A stretch of DNA of 64,000 nt from Diploscapter coronatus (lineage: Eukaryota; Nematoda; Chromadorea; Rhabditida; Rhabditidae). Shown here in pieces: positions 36,758 to 48,147 of this stretch (positions within the stretch are counted from its first letter, which is position 1; every line of letters starts with the position of its first letter). A program made the position numbers and the translations under genes. The stretch covers positions 60,473,201-60,537,200 of the forward strand of contig OZ038422.1 in assembly GCA_964036155.1 (NCBI GenBank), written 5' to 3'. The notes under the pieces are model-generated. The model had not been told where the DNA came from. It did no database searches and saw only the letters and a list, made by a program, of their open reading frames with translations.

Positions 36758-39700
36758 ATGAACAATAATTCGCAGAATCGAATGGAGTGCAATAAACCTA
36801 TACCTAATACAATGGATTATGAAATTTGTAAAGGTGAATTAATTTTTCAGCTTACTTATTCTTACATATAAGTCTGCATTACTTTTTCTTATAAACCTCG
36901 GTAACGATTTACTATTTTAGAATTTTCAACATCAGATACATTACTTTACAACTTCATCATTGCGTGGAAAACTGCTATACTTCATCGAGATACATTTGGT
37001 ATAGGTTAGTTAAATAGTTTTATATCGATGTTATCTTCAAAAAATAAATTCATCTATAGGGTTTCAAATCCTGATCATTTTGCATAGCATCGCATTAATT
37101 CCTATTTTTATCGGCATATTTATGATGTATCGGTTATTTCGAAAACATGGAAATTTTTCACAATTCGAAAAATTAATATTCATCTTACTCATTCTACATA
37201 TACCCCATTCTAACTGTTTATTTATAAAGGTAAGTTTTATTCTATCTATCTATCTATCTATATTATAAAAGTAGAATGAACCACAATTAATTCAAAGTGA
37301 ACGTTAACACGTTAACATGCTAATTTTGTATCAAATCTCATTTCGTGAGAGAAGTCTTTCGTTTTTCATTATTATACACGACCCTACGCTGTGCGTCTCT
37401 TTCTCTATACAGAGTCAGGACGTCTCGAGAAATGATGGGGTGCAAAATTTTCGACGGTTTGATATGCTACATTTGTAATCGATATCGCGAAAATTTGTTC
37501 AGCGTAATTTTTCTCGTCGTTGACTTTTTGTGTGTTGAATTAGCATATGCTCAGTTTAGTTGTTGAAGATTTGAAAGTAAGCTATTTCTTGATCTGCTTC
37601 GTTCTCTTCTGGTGAGTCTCAAAAGAGCCAACGGTGTCATTTTTTAGTTATCACGAAAATGATGTTGAGTTGGGGGCGAGTGCCGAAGAAAAAGGTAAAA
37701 TTGATAGTAAAGTAGGGACTACGAATAACGATAACGACAAGTACAATGAAGTTTTACGTTCCAATGCGATGTTTTTCGATATGACGGTCAACGATTTTGT
37801 TAAATTTAAAGTCCACGAGTATAATCAAAGTCATCATGAGACAGTTTCTTATGTAGATATAACGATTTAGCAAATGATTCATTATCATTTCTTTACGTTT
37901 CAAGATGATCACTTACAGTACGTTCGAGATTTTATAATTGCAAATGCTACGATTTCCGACGGATGCAAGATTTCGTTTGTCCCAATTTTCGATCAAAGTA
38001 GAATCCACTTTACGTTATTGTACGATTAACTTCGAAACTCTCGAAATATATTATTACGACTCTTTTTTTATGAATATTTTGAACTACGTTTATGATTCAT
38101 GTCAAGGAATATGCGAAATCGTAACAGGCGTTCATTCAATGCTAATAGCCAAAAGTGATCAAGAAATTGCCAGACAAAATGGTGGCGTTGGTTGTCGAGC
38201 ATTTGTATGCTATTACGCTACGAAAATTTTGAGCAATGATAGCTGTCTCTTTCCGCCAAATTTTACGATTCACGATTTCCGATACTTTACATCCAGATCA
38301 AAGAAATATGTCAAACGTTTCAAGTTTATCCTCGCCTATCGCTAATTTGTTAACGAATACTTCAGCAAAAAGAGGTAGAAAAAAGAAAAGTGATGTTGAA
38401 AAAGCTGACTATAAAAGAAACGTCACATAACGTACAACAAGAAACGAAACTTTTAGCTGCCAATAACGGAAACGTAGAAAAGCATCCATTAGAAGATAGA
38501 GAGAAGGAATGCAGTGCGTGTAAAAGTTTACATCTTGCAGATGAGTATAAGTCAAAAAGTAATACGTATGATTCTTGCTGCTCTCACGGTAAATTTGTAG
38601 AAGATAAGCTCAATGATTTTCCGCTAACGTTGAAAGAGCTATTTATGCGTGAACACGAATTTAGCACAAATCTTCACGAAAATATTCGAAACGTTAATAG
38701 TGCGTTTGCATTTGGTAGTATGAAAACAGAAACTGGCGAGTTTCCTTCGGGACTGCAATATTTCAAAGTTCACGGTCAAGTATATCATCTCACAAATACG
38801 TATTTTTCCAATGGTAAAGGATAGCAGTTATGCACGTACAGTAAAATACGTTTCAAGACGCAAGTTTCACTGAACGAATTTTCACAAATGAAAGTTAAGT
38901 TAGAAGTGTCGTAATACGAACTGATGAAGGCGAATCAAGAAATTACGCTAATATAATTTCCATTTAAGTAAGAAAACGCGGGCTGCAGAGCAGCCCCTAG
39001 CCGGCTGGAGGCGGGCCGCCGAGGCCGACTAGTTATTTTTATGATACAATTTTCAATATATGCATTGAAGCAGGATAATACTTTAGACTTCGTTTTTGAT
39101 CTATAGGAAAATTTCTCAATTTTGCTGCCAATATGATGATAACGCATTCAGGGTAACATAATTTAAAATTTTATCCACGTGTACCAATCAATATTTATCT
39201 AGTTTAAGCGAGTCGTTTAGAATATCATCTGCGTTGCTACAGAAAAGTGTCAACATTTTGTGAAATAGTATGGATCATATTATTGTAGTTTTCCATACAT
39301 TATTTCGCCATAATGTCTACTTTTCTGTCGCAACTTTTCTAAATAACTATAAAATGCCGCTATTTAAAATTTGTTTGACATATAAAGTTGACTTAAATTA
39401 ATAGTTAAAATTTTACATTGACAACTGACAAATGAAATTGTAGGAAGTATTGTATCAGTTATTTTGTATTCTTCAAGAGACATGGTTAATGATGGCCATA
39501 AGATTCGTTTCGACTGAAGTTACGATATATAGAGCTAGGACATTTTCACTGTTAGAAATTCTTCCACATGCATGTCAGTTTGATACAAAATGATTCAATT
39601 TAGTAACCGTAACGAAAAAATAACTCGGCTATTTTCCATTATATTTTGGATATTGGCCGGATTTCATATTATTTTTGGCTGTATCGGTGAATTAATGCTT

Positions 39701-40179
39701 GTTGTATTTTTCTGGTTGAACAAATATCGAATTGTTGATATTGCTGATATACAATTATATGTAACGGCTCTTGGTCAATGGGTTGTAAGTTAAACGAATA
39801 TTATCAAAATAAAAACTATTAATGTCAATTATGTAGATAATTTTTAGGTTCTCTACAATATAATAGTTCCGATCATAGCAAATTGTGCTCAGACGATAAT
39901 TAGCATTGTCGCGTTTATTTATCTAAAGCGGTGTTTTAATTCGTATGGAAATCTGAGCCAAAGTGCAAGAAATTCTGAGCGACGCTTAAATAGATACCTA
40001 ATGGCGCATGTAAGTTAGCCCGGTCAATGTTGCATCATATTATGTTGAAAATGAATATGCATAACGTTTAGATTTTATGCGAAGTGGTAACAAATTGCTT
40101 AATTTCTCAACTATACAATTTTCTTTGCTCTGTTCAGGATAATCAGAAACAGGAATATATAAGTAGGATGTTCTCTTAA
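36758..40179 (+). CDS. Multi-transmembrane receptor-like protein, gene interrupted by an intronic Helitron
   Basis: Eight exons: 36758-36833, 36921-37004, 37060-37229, 39087-39152, 39444-39550, 39604-39784, 39848-40009, 40072-40179. They sum to 954 nt (317 residues) with all phases consistent. Hydrophobic segments: ILIILHSIALIPIFIGIFMM (TM1), LIFILLILHIPHSNCLFI (TM2), EVLYQLFCILQETWLMMAI (TM3), LFSIIFWILAGFHIIFGCI (TM4), LYNIIVPIIANCAQTIISIV (TM5), RYLMAHILCEVVTNCLISQL (TM6). A seventh is not clear. The layout and the extracellular FCCQYDDN pair resemble nematode chemoreceptor-type GPCRs, but I cannot name the family. The 1.86 kb intron 37230-39086 contains the Helitron; the splice sites on both sides remain good. 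Exons 4 and 5 are short and were chosen by phase and open frame, so they need transcript support. Confidence 0.62.
38390..38824 (+). pseudogene. Fragment of Helitron-encoded protein (helitron-like N-terminal region)
   Basis: An intronless 144-codon frame inside the Helitron. It shows a zinc-like pair (CSACKS), then CCSHGK, a PLTLKELF segment, IRNVNSAFAF and GQVYHLTN. These are landmarks of the conserved region that precedes the Rep motifs in Helitron RepHel proteins. It stops right after TNTYFSNGKG. The Rep two-histidine motif and the helicase are absent. Preceding frames at 37634-37870 and 37938-38345 (starting MQMLRFPTDARFRLS) seem to be upstream parts of the same decayed protein. Confidence 0.7.
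38980..38996 (+). terminator. Helitron 3' hairpin
   Basis: A perfect 7-bp stem (GGGCTGC / GCAGCCC) with a 3-base loop, 36 bases before the CTAG end. In Helitrons such a hairpin marks the rolling-circle stop. Confidence 0.8.
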
Positions 40180-42931
40180 TATTTGAATTTCGATATCTTA
40201 AGCATTCTATGTAAAATTAATCATATTTTCGTTGTAACAATTTTCCATATGTAATGAGTCTGTTAAGAGGGGGAATCTATGTAAATAATTGATTTATCAA
40301 ACTTGGTTAATACATCAAATCACACATTCGTTTATATTTGTAACCAATCTCTGATATAAAATGCCAAGATTCGTTACAGCGAGTACGAAATGACTTATTC
40401 AAAAACAATTTTAATGAAATTTATAATTCCTAAGCTATTTTGTCCTCTTGTATAAGTCATAGCGTAATGTCTCTTTATTTATTTACAAATAGAATAAAGT
40501 AAGAGATTCGATATAGTTGAAAACGCTCTTACCCAAAAGAACGATGGTACCGAAAGAATTTGTTTGAAAGAATGAGAATTGTTCACGATTCAACGAAAAA
40601 TAACATAAATTAACTAGTTTCATAGCTTCCAAGTTGGAAGTTTGAGAGAACTTACTAGAATATTTTAGATACATGTTTGATCGATGATGCACCTTTGTTA
40701 AACAATATGATATTATATATAGCCGTAAGCATTATTAATAACAAATTTTCATATTAACTAACAAAAGAAATGGAAAGGCCTGTTTTACCAACACATATCC
40801 TGAAAATATGCGCTGAGAAATCCTAAAGGAATGTTTTAAATAGTGAATTCTTCGACCTTACCATTATTTACATAAACAATAATAATTTTTGCGTCGGATA
40901 GGAAGCACATGAATATTATTTTGAATTTTGAGAATAGAACTCGGCTAATCGTGCTTCAAGGAACCAAAATACCCTTTTCACGTTATGTGCTTAGAAAGAG
41001 CAACTGTAAATTAGGAATTGTTTTCTGAGTAAACCTTGAGCAGTATACTTTTCTAACATAAGAAATGGATCCACACTAGAATAATTGAAATTTTCTACCA
41101 AGAAAGCATTAAAAAAACTTTCAGCTAATTGCTAACACTATTTCCATAAATGGACCATGCCTTCAAATAATTACCCTGTTTTTCTTAGTGAGAGGCTTGA
41201 TCAAGGTAGTTTATGTACATCTGCATGTAAAGGAAAAAGGACACAATTTTAGAAGAGCAACACTACTATATCACCGGTTAAAAAAGAATTAGTCAAAGTT
41301 ATTAAAATTACATCTCATGGTCCGAAGCAACTGCACTCGAATGGTATTTTATCACTATTGACTAAAAGACTGGTCTGAAATTATGATAAAATATGAAAAG
41401 ACGTTCTATATGTATAGGCAAAATTTATACAGCTCACGACTGCTTAGTTTTTTTTCTTACTTGAACTGATTTATTCATTTTACTTTATCGATTCAAATGC
41501 ATTCCGAAATTGTTCTAATTTGTCGAATATTCAATAAAAACATTGTTTTCATTCATTCTGTTCGAAGATAGCTGATACCAAAGTGTAGCACCTTGTCTTG
41601 TAAGATAAAATTCATACATTACTGGTGTCAGAATACAGTCTACGTACACCAATTATCCCATTAAAATCATCTTGTGAATATCTGAAAATTCGGACTAATT
41701 GTAACTGAAACAATACCACTATTTACAAAGCATTAATTTGAGCGAAGAAACTCCGTCGGAAAACATGTGTTGTTCGACCAAAATGTTGTCGAATCCTGAT
41801 GAACATTTCAGGATTTCATGTTCTGGGACTGATCTTCAAAATTTACCTCTTTTGGATCCAAGGCTCGTACTAAAGTCCTCCTCAGTTCAACGCAACTCTC
41901 GCAACAAGTTCAGTTCAATGCAACTAGTTGGAGCGAGAGTTGAAGCGGAGTTGTCGCGAACTTATTATGAGCTTTATAAAGCGGAAGTCACATTAATCTT
42001 CGATTTTCCATTTTATTCAAGTTTTTTTTTTCAATTTTTTACAAATGCCGTAATCATTATCCTAATTTCGCTTGAGTATAGTCGTGTATTTTGATCATAT
42101 TAATTGTTCAGAATGGTCCCGTGGATGAGAAGACGAGCACCAAATATTCGATACAAAAGGTTGTTTCCTGCTCAAATTTTCAGAAATCAGCGACTATTTC
42201 GATCAAGGTACAGAGCGCAGACTCGATACTGCCAATATCTAATTTTTGCAATTACACATTTTTCTTCTATTTTTACTTGAGTTATTCATTCATAATGAAT
42301 TTCAATAAAAGTTACATATTTTTGAAATCTAAAACTTCACTTTATTCATGAGAATACTTACGAATGACGATAAAGCACCACTGACAGTATTCAAAAAGAA
42401 TGAGGCAATAAAAAACACTAACATCTTTTGGAAGAATGGATACGATAAAAATGAAATTTAGAAAAAATTGTAGAAACTCGATTTTTGATTTTCGATTAAA
42501 AAATTTGGAATTTTTTCAGAAAAATAATTTTATTTCAGCCCCTAGAATCAACCTTATTACCCTTTCAAAGTCGTTTGGCGTTGGGTCAGCCCTCCCTTCT
42601 TTTTCTTCGCGCTCCATCGCTAAAAGCGGCCATTTGTCTATTGAATTTTTCAATTCTCGCACCTAAATTTTTGAAATTTCACCCCATTCTTATGCTAATT
42701 TTATCCTGAAAATGTATAAAACCACCCCTGACAAATTTTCCATTCGAAATTTCGCAAGAATTCCAAAAATGATCAAGAAATAATCTTTTGAAAAATTGCA
42801 TAAACTTATTTCCATCAAAATTATTCACTCTTTATAAAGTGCTCATTTTCTTATTTCACAACTCTTTCTCGTCTTGAAAATATTTGAATTTAAAGTAACT
42901 CCGACTTTGGGTCCCCTGAAAGCCGATCAAC
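40180..42931. other. AT-rich region with one weak coding candidate
   Basis: Mostly featureless AT-rich DNA. A 118-codon frame at 41738-42094 contains a hydrophilic stretch (SSMQLVGARVEAELSRTYYELYKAE). It could continue, with weak splice sites, into frames at 42112-42209, but the donor GTCACA is poor and no family is recognised, so no gene is called. The GC-richer patch at 42580-42665 and the bases up to 42931 probably form the ABCE1 promoter. Confidence 0.4.
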
Positions 42932-45900
42932 ATGAGCCGGAAAGGACCGTTGGCTAAGAATGAACCGACCGACCAGGTTTATTTTCTAAAATTATTTATT
43001 TTTGCTAAATTTTGATTCATTTTTCAGGCCCTCCGTATCGCAATCGTAGAAAAGGATCGGTGCAAGCCAAAGAATTGCGGGCTGGCCTGCAAGAAGTCCT
43101 GTCCAGTCGTTAGACAAGGTCGGAACGCTTTTTTTAAAAAATTATTTTACTAGATCGAGCACAGAATAATCGAAATTTCATAATTATTTCCTATTCGATG
43201 TGTTTTTAAACCTATTTATTTCGATTGATATCTCACCCAAGTTGTGATTAACTTAAAACTCACTTCAAAGTTTCCAAATCTAGATTTTTTGAAACGTATC
43301 CATTTCCTTCTTCTAGAATTATTTTTATTCGAAGGGAAATATCGTTTTTAACAAAGAAGAATATTCTCAATTTTTATTTCCTCCAAAAATAATATTTAAA
43401 AACATGAAAATAATTGTCCAGGCAAGCAATGCATCATCGTGGAGACGACGTCGACGATCGCAGAGATCTCCGAGGTGCTGTGCATCGGCTGTGGCATCTG
43501 CGTCAAGAAGTGCCCCTACGACGCCATCAAAATCATCAACCTTCCTGCTAATCTCGCGCAGGAGACCACTCATAGGTATCTTTAATATAAATTTTTAAGC
43601 CCATACTTAATCCTCTCTCAAGCCAAGTTAGCTAGACTGGTTAACCTGGGATCGAATTATGGGGTTTAGTACGGGCCCTGGTCTTTTATTTTAGACCTTT
43701 AAAGGTTAGCTTAAAAATACAAATCACACTATCTTTTACCGCAAAAATAAAAATAAACATTCTTCTGTTAGTAATGATGTATTTCAAGATGCAAAGATGG
43801 AACTTAGAAATATTCACATCTTCTTTGTTGAAACACGCATTTAAAATCCAGTTCTCGTATTCTTAAAGCGCATCGAGAAGCCCTCGGTCACTTTTTATTA
43901 TGAAAAAGCTACCGCGAGCCTCTCGATGCGTTTTATGAATACGAGCACTGGATTTTTACAAAAAATATTCCAGATACTCGGCGAACTCGTTCAAGCTGCA
44001 TCGCCTGCCGACTCCGCGCGTTGGCGAGGTGCTCGGTCTGGTCGGCACGAACGGTATCGGCAAGTCGACGGCCCTGAAGATCCTCGCCGGAAAACTCAAA
44101 CCGAATCTCGGCAAATTCGATGTGAGCTATTTTTAACTTAAAATGAAGATTTCAAGAAAATGATATTGAGCGACTTTTAAAAGTCCTAATAAGTGCTACA
44201 TTTTGCTGCATGTAAAATTAGAAGTCTAGTCAAATCTAAAATTTGATTCTTGGCAAAAAATTAAAGTCGCAGAAATTTGTTTAATAATATTTTGAAACCT
44301 CAAATTTTAGGTCCCTCCCGACTGGAAGGCGATTTTGGAGTATTTCCGCGGCTCGGAACTGCAGAACTATTTCACGAAGATCCTCGAGGACAACTTGAAG
44401 GCCGTCATCAAGCCCCAGTACGTCGATCAGATTCCGAGGTAAATTCTAAATTTTCAGGAAAAATAGAATTTGGAAATTTTCAATGTTCAAATAAGTTTCA
44501 TAATTTATACAAATGAAATGAAGTGATAAAATATTGCTTGTGAATGTACATTAGGATCATAAGTTACAAAATAAAATAGATGAAGTGTCAATGAAGACCA
44601 TGAATATGTATCACATATTATTCAAATGCATTTTGAAGGTGAATTCTCTAATCCTATTGATCGAGTCTTCCGATAATTTACTAAAATATGTTTTCAATAG
44701 TTTTGAAATGTATTTTCAGAGCGGCAAAAGGCACTGTCAAGGAGCTGCTGGGTCGCAAGATGACCAAAGACAACGTCGTTCATTTGCAGAAGGATCTGGG
44801 TAAACTCTCGTTTTATTGTTTGGAAAATATGTTTCAATCTACCATTATTTTCTAAAGATCTCAAAAATTGTTTAATCCCCCAAACATTCTTCGCAAACAT
44901 AGTACGATAAATTCCAATTAATTTCAGATTTGGAAGGCGTTTTGGACCGAAATGTGGAAAATCTGTCCGGCGGTGAGCTGCAGCGCTTTGCCATCGCTAT
45001 GTGCTGCGTTCAGGTACAGTAATTTTTTATTCAGAGTTGTGCCAATTTTTATGAATCCAGGACGCAGACGTCTACATGTTCGATGAACCTTCTTCTTATC
45101 TGGACGTGAAGCAGAGACTCAAGGCCGCTGCGATCATCCGAGAGCTGATCAGCTCCAGCAAGTAAGCAAAAAATCTATCTATAAAAATTTTTATTTCGAT
45201 TCTCAATTTTTTTACATTTTTATCAATTCTTTTTCGAACGTACATCAAAAACTTTCTATATTCACTTCATCTGCTTTCTTTGAAGCATAGATAAACTAAA
45301 AACACTTGTGAAAGAAATTAAATTTATTCGAGATTTAAAAATTTTAATTTTCCAGCTATGTGATCGTGGTGGAGCACGACTTGGCCGTCTTGGATTATCT
45401 GTCCGACTTCATCTGCATGCTCTACGGAGTGCCTGGCGTTTACGGAGTCGTCACTCTGCCTTCTGGAGTCAGGTATCATTTCTTTTGAAAATCCTAGGAT
45501 TAAAATTAAAAAAAGATCATCTAATTAAAATTTTTAAACTTTGATTAAATTTTGCGATGAAATTTCAATGATTTGAATTCCAGAGAAGGCATCAACATGT
45601 TCCTGGACGGATTCATCAGAACGGAAAACATGAGATTCAGGTAGGCTCTTATTTTTCAGTTAGGTTTCAAATGTATAATAAAGTAAGATGAACTTGCGAT
45701 ATCTAATGTCCTTCCTGTCCTAGGAGGAAGTTAGCACAAACTTTTATGTAAATTTTATTTAAAAAACGATACCTTTGCAAATGGTCCAAATTTGAATTGC
45801 CGCATATCAAAACGTTCAAATTGCAATCTCTAAACTTAAAAATAAGTTTCACGCATTTCATAAATTTTCAAGCTTGTCCTAAAAACCAATTTTTCTAAAA

Positions 45901-48147
45901 GGATTTCTTTCAGAGAGTCAAAGCTGTCGTTCAAAGTCACTGATCAGATTGAGGAGGTCATCAAACGGACCGGGTCTTTCGCGGTAAATTTGCGAATTAA
46001 AAATCCTATTTTATAACAATTTTTAAGAAACTCGGTTTTTAATTGCAGTACCCCGCGATGTCGAAGAACCTGGGCGTGTTCAAATTGAGCGTGGAGGCCG
46101 GCGACTTTTCCGATTCGGAAATCATCGTTATGCTTGGAGAGAATGGCACCGGGAAAACGACCATGATCAGGTAGAATTTTGAAAATTTTCTATCGTTTTT
46201 CTTTGGAAGCTCATTGATGGATCAAAATGAGGAGACCGAGTTCAAATAAGGAAGAAAATGTTTTCAGAATGCTAGCTGGTTCGCTGAAACCCGACGAGGA
46301 TGACGCTGAATTGCCTGCGATGAGCATCTCCTACAAGCCCCAGAAAATCTCCCCCAAATCTGAGAATTGTGTAAGTTTTATAATATGGATTTCTCACTAT
46401 TTATACTAGCACCGTCTTTTTATTTCAATGACCTGGAATCGTTTTGAAACTTGTAAGATTTTTATCCAATATTTATAGATTTTATTTTCTTTCTTAGGAA
46501 TAGGTAGAGTCACAATATTCTATGATTCTAATTCATAAATTTGTAGATTTCTTGAAACTTATCAAAAATGACTTTTTCTAAAGTTTGAATTTTGAGGTGC
46601 GCCACATGCTGCACGAGAAGATCCCGTCGATGTACCAGCATCCGCAGTTCAAGACGGACGTCATGAATCCGCTCATGATGGAGGAACTCATGGATCGAGA
46701 GGTGACAGTTTTAGAAAATTGAAACTTTGAAGAGGGGGCAGCCTGATTAACGTTTCGACATTGAATATTTGAATTTCTACTAATATGAAAAGGAACTTAT
46801 GGATAGGGAGGTAGACTTTTAGAAAATTAGAACTTTGAGGGATGCACGTTGATTATTTCTGAAAAGAAATTAATTTCATAAAATCGACGAGCTATTGAGT
46901 GATGCTGAAACATTAAAATAACGTTTCATTGAAACATACTTTATGATTCTAAAAATGGTATTTTTGGTTGATTAGGTGCTTCAGACGGTTATGTCAAACT
47001 TGAACCAAAACACTTGTCTCAAGAAAATAATATATTAAGAAATGTTCATTTTTTCTCAAAAATATAATTTATGTTTTAACCAACCCTCATAAACAATGGA
47101 ATTTTTAGTGCTGGTCACACAAACATTAAAAAAATCTATTTTTATTCAGGTCCAAACCCTGTCCGGTGGTGAATTGCAGCGAGTCGCTTTGGCCCTGTGC
47201 CTGGGAAAGACTGCTTCGGTCTACCTGATCGACGAACCATCCGCCTATTTGGATTCAGAACAACGTCTTAATGCCGCTAAGGTAGGATTTTCGCACAATA
47301 TACCTTTAAAAAAATTTTTTTTTTTAATTTCTATTTTCTGAAACATTTCCAGATTACTTTGAATTACGAAAGAAAAATTGGCAATTACTGTAGATTTTTA
47401 GGATATTATTGAATTGTTTGTACTTCTTTTATTATAGTGAAAAAAGACTGCGATTTTTAGATGAAAATTGAAACGTATTTAATTTTAAACTTTGGGCTAA
47501 GTAGTAAAACTTAATTCTCAGGTGATCAAACGCTTCATAATGCACGCCAAGAAGACGGCCTTCGTCGTCGAGCACGACTTCATCATGGCCACCTATTTGG
47601 CAGGTACGGTATTCTAATTTTTCTACCCAAAATTTGAAAATTTCCAGATCGAGTCATAGTTTTCGAGGGAATTCCGAGTAAGGAAGCGACCGCGTGCAAG
47701 TAGGTTTCAAAATTTATTGAATAGAAACTTTACCTACGATTCTAATCTAAGAAAACTTGAGCGACTTTAATAAAACAAAAGTAGGAAGAAGCTTATCTCA
47801 TTGGGATGTTTAAGATTTTCTGCTAATAAGTTCAAAATATAAAGTTTGATAAATAATACATGAACTCTCAGAATTTGAGAAAGTGAATTTTCAGACCTCA
47901 AAGTCTGCTGGAGGGAATGAACCGTTTCCTGAATATGCTGGAAATCACGTTCCGCAGAGACTCCGAATCTTACCGGCCCAGAATCAACAAAAAGGACTCG
48001 GTCAAGGTAAAAATAACGAGAAAATCGATATTAATGAAGATTTGATCTCGTGCTTTAAAAAGACGTTTGAACAAATTTGAAACATATTTTTTTCAGGACG
48101 TCGAGCAGAAGCGCAGTGGGCAGTTCTTCTTTTTGGACGCGGACTAA
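42932..48147 (+). CDS. abce-1: ABCE1 / Rli1 ribosome-recycling ATPase
   Basis: ABCE1 splits post-termination ribosomes and acts in initiation; it has two Fe-S clusters and twin ABC ATPase domains. Nineteen exons (42932-42976 through 48097-48147) sum to 1836 nt (611 residues), the usual family length. Fe-S ligands: [19 protein letters not shown] and [12 protein letters not shown]. First ATPase: Walker [10 protein letters not shown], signature [12 protein letters not shown], Walker [13 protein letters not shown], switch His in [15 protein letters not shown]. The helix-loop-helix insert lies in [16 protein letters not shown]. Second ATPase: [53 protein letters not shown]. The end is [11 protein letters not shown], matching the conserved C-terminus. 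All catalytic residues are present. Introns before exons 4 and 15 carry a long hairpin and a duplicated exon end, reported separately. Start at [11 protein letters not shown] fits orthologues. Confidence 0.97.
43843..43956. repeat. Long imperfect hairpin in an abce-1 intron
   Basis: Arms 43843-43888 and 43911-43956 (46 bases each) are reverse complements at 40 of 46 positions, with a 22-base loop. The arms share AAAATCCAGT at the base and CGCATCGAGA in the middle. The hairpin lies 17 bases before the 3' splice site of exon 4. It could be a small inverted-repeat element or a microRNA-like precursor. Confidence 0.85.
46684..46838 (+). repeat. Decayed duplication of an abce-1 exon end plus donor
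   Basis: Bases 46684-46730 (last codons of exon 14, its donor and the first intron bases) recur at 46793-46838 in altered form. GAACTCATGGATCGAGAGGT corresponds to GAACTTATGGATAGGGAGGT, and both are followed by (A)CTTTTAGAAAATT..AACTTTGA. The second copy lies in the intron and retains a GAG|GTAGAC donor-like site but no acceptor of its own. Confidence 0.8.

Larger units (their letters stand above)
37241..39032 (+). mobile_element. Helitron (rolling-circle transposon), non-autonomous or decayed
   Basis: The left end is a run of five TCTA units leading into TATTATAAAAG (37241-37271), the TC... start usual for Helitrons; the exact first base is uncertain (37241 to 37257). The right end has a GC-rich hairpin (38980-38996: GGGCTGC-AGA-GCAGCCC), a further GC-rich stretch, and terminates in CTAG at 39032 followed by T, as expected for A|T insertion. 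Internal open frames include a 144-codon piece with the Helitron N-terminal signature: a CCSHGK motif, then NLHENIRNVNSAFAFGS and FKVHGQVYHLTN. No complete Rep or helicase is present. There is no target duplication, as is normal for the class. It lies a few bases past the donor of receptor intron 3. Confidence 0.88.

Noticed and set aside
41738..42351. Small gene from frames 41738-42094 and 42112 onward
   Set aside because: Needs a poor GTCACA donor, gives no family match and no clear end. Left as a note in the region entry.
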